Assembly (NCBI RefSeq): GCF_030454045.1
Contig: NZ_JAKDJE010000097.1
Span: 1 to 9,769, forward strand
Reading direction: 5' to 3'
Length of the DNA stretch: 9,769 nucleotides
Source: Psychrobacter sp.
GTDB lineage: Bacteria > Pseudomonadota > Gammaproteobacteria > Pseudomonadales > Moraxellaceae
Shown here: piece by piece, positions 7,678 through 9,769 of the stretch
How the letters are laid out: each line of letters starts with the position of its first letter
Position numbering within the stretch: the first letter of the stretch is position 1
The notes under the pieces: model-generated
The model's input: only the letters and a program-made list of their open reading frames with translations
Databases searched by the model: none
What the model was told of the DNA's origin: nothing
Made by a program: the position numbers and the translations under genes

Positions 7678-7762
7678 TGGTGCGATTGGGGGGACTTGAA
7701 CCCCCACGGCTTGCGCCACCACCCCCTCAAGATGGCGTGTCTACCAATTCCACCACAATCGC
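7678..7762 (-). tRNA. leuU: tRNA-Leu (anticodon GAG)
   Basis: This 85 nt class II tRNA has a fully paired 7 bp acceptor stem (GCGATTG with CAATCGC), an encoded CCA (7680-7678), and discriminator A73 as leucine tRNAs require. The long variable arm is GGC-GCAA-GCC. The anticodon loop TTGAGGG gives GAG (7728-7726), reading CUC/CUU codons. Lying just after secG, it corresponds to E. coli leuU. No clear promoter lies between the secG terminator and this tRNA, so it may depend on readthrough or a weak promoter. No strong terminator separates it from the fMet promoter. Confidence 0.97.
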
Positions 7763-7867
7763 ATTGTACTACTCTGATCCTATCGTCCAATCTACAATAA
7801 ATGATGCTTAAGGTAGGCATCGGTATGATCGGCTTGTCAGAACAGGGGAGCATTGTAAATCTAACGT

Positions 7868-7892
7868 AAAAAAATAGCAAGTGCTGCCTGCT
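7868..7892 (-). terminator. Intrinsic terminator after secG
   Basis: On the minus strand AGCAGG (7892-7887) pairs with CTTGCT (7881-7876), with one G-U pair and a 5 nt loop. One A and seven T residues (7874-7868) follow. It starts 10 nt after the secG stop codon. The short stem suggests partial efficiency, which could let transcription reach tRNA-Leu. Confidence 0.75.
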
Positions 7893-7902
7893 TAAAAGAC
7901 GA

Positions 7903-8211
7903 TTACTCAGGATTCTGTGTCAATGGACGCGGCGTTTGCGGTGCTGACACTGGCGCGTCTAGACGAAACTGGTCTTCGGCCTGCTTACGAGCATGAACGG
8001 CAAGCGTCATACTGGTAATAAAAAATATGACCGTCAATACCGCCGTCGCACGGGTCAAAAAGTTAGCCGTTCCTGCCGCACCAAATACGGTACCTGATGA
8101 ACCAGCACCAAAAGAAGCCCCAGCGTCTGCCCCTTTACCATGCTGTATCAAAATCAAGCCAATCATGGCAATGGCCACAATAATATGAAGGGCTAATATA
8201 AACGTAAACAT
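7903..8211 (-). CDS. secG: Protein translocase subunit SecG
   Basis: SecG is the small inner-membrane partner of SecY and SecE in the Sec translocon and stimulates SecA-driven export. The 102-residue protein shows two membrane segments, about residues 3-22 (FILALHIIVAIAMIGLILIQ) and 54-72 (RATAVLTVIFFITSMTLAV). They are joined by the highly conserved cytoplasmic stretch GKGADAGASFGAGSSGTVFG (25-44) and NFLTR. The polar Pro-rich tail is variable in the family. Length is near the E. coli protein (110). A GAGG ribosome site lies 5 nt before the ATG. It sits between tpiA and tRNA-Leu. Its predicted mRNA leader of about 250 nt contains the MITE-like insertion described separately. Confidence 0.96.
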   Translation of the reverse strand: MFTFILALHIIVAIAMIGLILIQHGKGADAGASFGAGSSGTVFGAAGTANFLTRATAVLTVIFFITSMTLAVHARKQAEDQFRLDAPVSAPQTPRPLTQNPE

Positions 8212-8289
8212 GGTGGCCTCTTTTGCCGCGTAATGACGACTGATAACGGAAAATAATACATAAGGTTAACTAACAGGATGATTGGCATT

Positions 8290-8297
8290 CATTTTAA
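8290..8297. repeat. Target-site duplication, left copy
   Basis: CATTTTAA directly abuts the left terminal inverted repeat. An identical copy in the same orientation lies at 8430-8437, against the right end. An 8 bp perfect direct repeat touching both ends is the scar of a transposition event. Confidence 0.88.
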
Positions 8298-8321
8298 GGT
8301 GGTGTGTTAAAAAGTATGCTG
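8298..8321 (+). repeat. Left terminal inverted repeat of the MITE
   Basis: This 24 bp arm begins GGTGGTGTG and ends AGTATGCTG. Its partner at 8406-8429 differs only at the two adjacent positions 9 and 10. Confidence 0.92.
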
Positions 8322-8405
8322 ATTAAAATTTGAACAATTTTTGAAGCCTTGAAAGCCCTATAGAATCAGATAACTTAGCATAGATCTTTTATTGACTTTT
8401 ATCGC

Positions 8406-8429
8406 CAGCATACTTTTTAGAACACCACC
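8406..8429 (-). repeat. Right terminal inverted repeat of the MITE
   Basis: Read on the minus strand, this arm begins GGTGGTGTTC and ends AGTATGCTG, mirroring 8298-8321. In a secG transcript the two arms could pair into a long stem around an 84 nt loop. Confidence 0.92.
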
Positions 8430-8437
8430 CATTTTAA
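8430..8437. repeat. Target-site duplication, right copy
   Basis: CATTTTAA is identical to 8290-8297 and in the same orientation, immediately outside the right terminal inverted repeat. Confidence 0.88.
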
Positions 8438-8468
8438 TAATGCCACATCAATTATATAAATAAGGCGC

Positions 8469-8497
8469 ATTGTACACGATTGCAAGGGTACTGTTAA
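8469..8497 (-). promoter_or_regulatory. Sigma70 promoter for secG
   Basis: The minus strand shows TTAACA (8497-8492), a 17 bp spacer and TACAAT (8474-8469), each matching five of six consensus bases. A GCGCC discriminator follows. The start should fall near 8462, giving a leader of about 250 nt of which 140 nt is the MITE plus one duplicated target site. Before the insertion the leader would have been about 110 nt. Confidence 0.75.
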
Positions 8498-8528
8498 ACC
8501 TAGTTTTGCTAACGGATAAAGACAGCCT

Positions 8529-8550
8529 ATCAAGAAGATATAATCTTGAT
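8529..8550 (-). other. Weak hairpin after tpiA
   Basis: ATCAAGA/TCTTGAT forms a 7 bp AT-rich stem with an 8 nt loop, 9 nt after the tpiA stop codon. The following minus-strand sequence has no proper T-run, so it is a doubtful terminator. It could instead protect the 3' end of the tpiA mRNA. Confidence 0.35.
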
Positions 8551-8559
8551 ATCTGAGGA

Positions 8560-9390
8560 TTATTTATTCGATTCAGTATCCGCTTGGCTAAAAGCATCAG
8601 CGATCGCTAAAAAGCTGTCCGCTTTTAGCGAGGCGCCGCCAACCAATGCACCATCAATCATAGTATCAGCCGCAAAGCTTTCTGCATTATCAGCATTGAC
8701 GCTACCACCGTATAAGACGGTGACTGTATCGGCCATATCAGCAAAACCTGCAACGGTTTGCTTGATATGCTGATGAGTCTTACTCACTTCTGCCACAGTA
8801 GGCACCTTACCTGTACCAATCGCCCAGACAGGCTCGTACGCAATAATCAATCTCTCGGACAAAGAAGCTGTAATATCTGGCTGCTGCGCCAGTAAATCTT
8901 TGATCACTGAGAGCTGCGTATCAATGATTTCAAATGTTTGATTGTTATCGTACTGTTCTTGCGTTTCACCAATACAGAACACCACGCTTAAATTCTGAGA
9001 GAATGCATGAGATAACTTGTTTAATAGGCAATTGTGAGACTCATTGTGATACTGACGACGCTCAGAGTGACCAAGCAGTGTCCAAGTGGCTCCAGCATCT
9101 GCCACTTGCTGTGCTGAGCAGTCTCCAGTATAAGCGCCTGTACTTTCACTATGAGCACTAACGTCTTGAGCAGCACAAAGTAATGCGCTATTTGCCAAGC
9201 GTGTATGAACGGTAGCCAAGTGTATATTGCTTGGTGCAACCATTAAGTGGCATTGAGTTTTTGACGCTTGTGTCTTGGCTCGTTCTCCAGCATCAACCCT
9301 AGATAATAGGTCGTCTAACAGCGCATTGACCTCCTGGCTAGTTGCTGGATTTTGTTTCCAATTACCGATCACCCAAGCTTGCATACTCAT
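8560..9390 (-). CDS. tpiA: Triosephosphate isomerase
   Basis: TpiA interconverts dihydroxyacetone phosphate and glyceraldehyde 3-phosphate in the cytoplasm, linking glycolysis and gluconeogenesis. The TIM-barrel catalytic set is complete: Asn10 and Lys12 (GNWKQN), His108 (LLGHSERRQY, 105-114), Glu186 (AYEPVWAIGTGK, 184-195) with the mobile loop 6 following, and the phosphate-binding YGGSVN (227-232) and GALVGGASL (247-255). The 276 residues are slightly above the usual 250-255, with a polar tail (SQADTESNK). Two ATG codons stand at residues 1 and 3. The AAGG ribosome site at 9394-9397 is only 3 nt from the first but 9 nt from the second (9382-9384). Initiation at residue 3, giving MQAWVIGNWK, is therefore more likely and also fits family N-termini. 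Its own promoter lies just upstream. Confidence 0.97.
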   Translation of the reverse strand: MSMQAWVIGNWKQNPATSQEVNALLDDLLSRVDAGERAKTQASKTQCHLMVAPSNIHLATVHTRLANSALLCAAQDVSAHSESTGAYTGDCSAQQVADAGATWTLLGHSERRQYHNESHNCLLNKLSHAFSQNLSVVFCIGETQEQYDNNQTFEIIDTQLSVIKDLLAQQPDITASLSERLIIAYEPVWAIGTGKVPTVAEVSKTHQHIKQTVAGFADMADTVTVLYGGSVNADNAESFAADTMIDGALVGGASLKADSFLAIADAFSQADTESNK

Positions 9391-9436
9391 CTACCTTGTC
9401 TCATGTATTCATGCCAATTTGGCTAATATGCGCGCC

Positions 9437-9442
9437 AGTATA
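9437..9442 (-). promoter_or_regulatory. Extended -10 promoter of tpiA
   Basis: The minus strand reads TGTTATACT, that is TATACT preceded by the TGn extension, which can replace a good -35. No consensus -35 hexamer is seen 16-18 bp upstream. The predicted start near 9430 gives a leader of about 40 nt. Confidence 0.6.
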
Positions 9443-9769
9443 ACAAATAATTCGTAAGTGCTATAGTAGGGTGCTGCCAGGAACCGTAGCGCTTTTCAAT
9501 ACGCATCTTCAAGTGCGATAACTATGCTGTCACTCGTAAGTAGCGATTTTCGGGTGCTAATAACCTATATAAAGCCTTCAAAGTGAAGTAAAGTCGTATA
9601 TGATTACTTTTATTAAAAACTGCATACTATTAAAAATCACACACTGTGAAAGATCATCACCTTGACGGTAATTACGGAAAATTAAAAGCAACTTTCTGAA
9701 TAAAAAGCTTAAAAAATAGGGGCTGTATAGAATTGAGAAAACATTGAAAAAAATAAGCAACACCTTACT
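9443..9769. other. Intergenic sequence upstream of tpiA, no gene seen
   Basis: About 330 bp of AT-rich DNA run to the window edge. The only long reading frames are T-rich, start at weak codons and look like translated low-complexity sequence. No tRNA fold, terminator with T-run or convincing promoter pair was found. The neighbouring gene lies outside the window. Confidence 0.5.

Larger units (their letters stand above)
8298..8429. mobile_element. MITE-like non-autonomous insertion, 132 bp
   Basis: The element starts with GGTGGTGTG and ends with the inverted counterpart. The 24 bp arms (8298-8321 and 8406-8429) match at 22 of 24 positions, with both mismatches adjacent (arm positions 9-10). 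Perfect 8 bp direct repeats flank it. The 84 bp interior is AT-rich and has no coding potential, so it would need a transposase supplied in trans. Eight-base duplications occur with several families, including ISL3, IS6, IS1595 and sometimes IS1. I cannot assign the family from the ends alone. It lies inside the predicted secG leader, downstream of the secG promoter, and ends 86 nt before the start codon. Confidence 0.88.

Noticed and set aside
7668..7880. 70-codon minus-strand frame spanning tRNA-Leu
   Set aside because: It is an accidental frame running through the tRNA gene and the terminator region. The tRNA explains the conservation.
8322..8405. Coding content inside the MITE
   Set aside because: The 84 bp interior has no open frame of note on either strand, so no transposase fragment can be claimed.
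9578..9763. Hydrophobic 61-codon frame on the minus strand at the window edge
   Set aside because: It begins at a GTG within T-rich DNA. Its hydrophobic content follows from the T-tracts, and it has no independent ribosome site, motif or neighbour supporting a gene.

Overview
The window is a housekeeping chromosomal segment from a gammaproteobacterium, most probably a member of the Moraxellaceae such as Psychrobacter. This rests on the tpiA-secG-tRNA-Leu-tRNA-fMet-rimP-nusA-infB-rbfA-truB order, the gammaproteobacterial character of the proteins, and the AT-rich intergenic DNA. The genus is an inference from gene order and protein style, not from a database match. All recognised genes lie on the minus strand, so transcription runs from the high-coordinate end to the low end.

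In transcription order: tpiA (glycolysis) has its own extended -10 promoter. It is followed by a 348 bp gap holding a good sigma70 promoter for secG and, between that promoter and secG, a 132 bp non-coding element. This element has 24 bp terminal inverted repeats and perfect 8 bp flanking direct repeats, so it is a MITE-like insertion in the secG leader. secG (protein export) ends at a short intrinsic terminator. tRNA-Leu(GAG) follows, then the initiator tRNA-fMet. The initiator gene has a promoter with both consensus hexamers and 17 bp spacing, and its own terminator. Next comes a roughly 440 bp gap before rimP, containing several potential hairpins and two candidate promoters.

The rest is the classic translation/transcription-factor operon: rimP (30S maturation), nusA (elongation, termination and antitermination), infB (IF2), rbfA (cold-related 30S maturation) and truB (tRNA psi55 synthase). 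A strong intrinsic terminator sits between infB and rbfA, and another follows truB. The operon therefore appears divided into rimP-nusA-infB and rbfA-truB by a terminator or attenuator. Positions 1-195 hold no recognisable gene.

The genes work together: initiator tRNA and IF2 act in translation initiation, RimP and RbfA in small-subunit assembly, TruB in tRNA modification, and NusA couples transcription to this machinery. No undescribed multi-gene system is visible. The items most worth checking are the MITE in the secG leader, the terminators that partition an operon usually treated as one unit, the structured DNA upstream of rimP, the inverted 16 bp repeats on either side of nusA, and an insertion in the TruB C-terminal domain.
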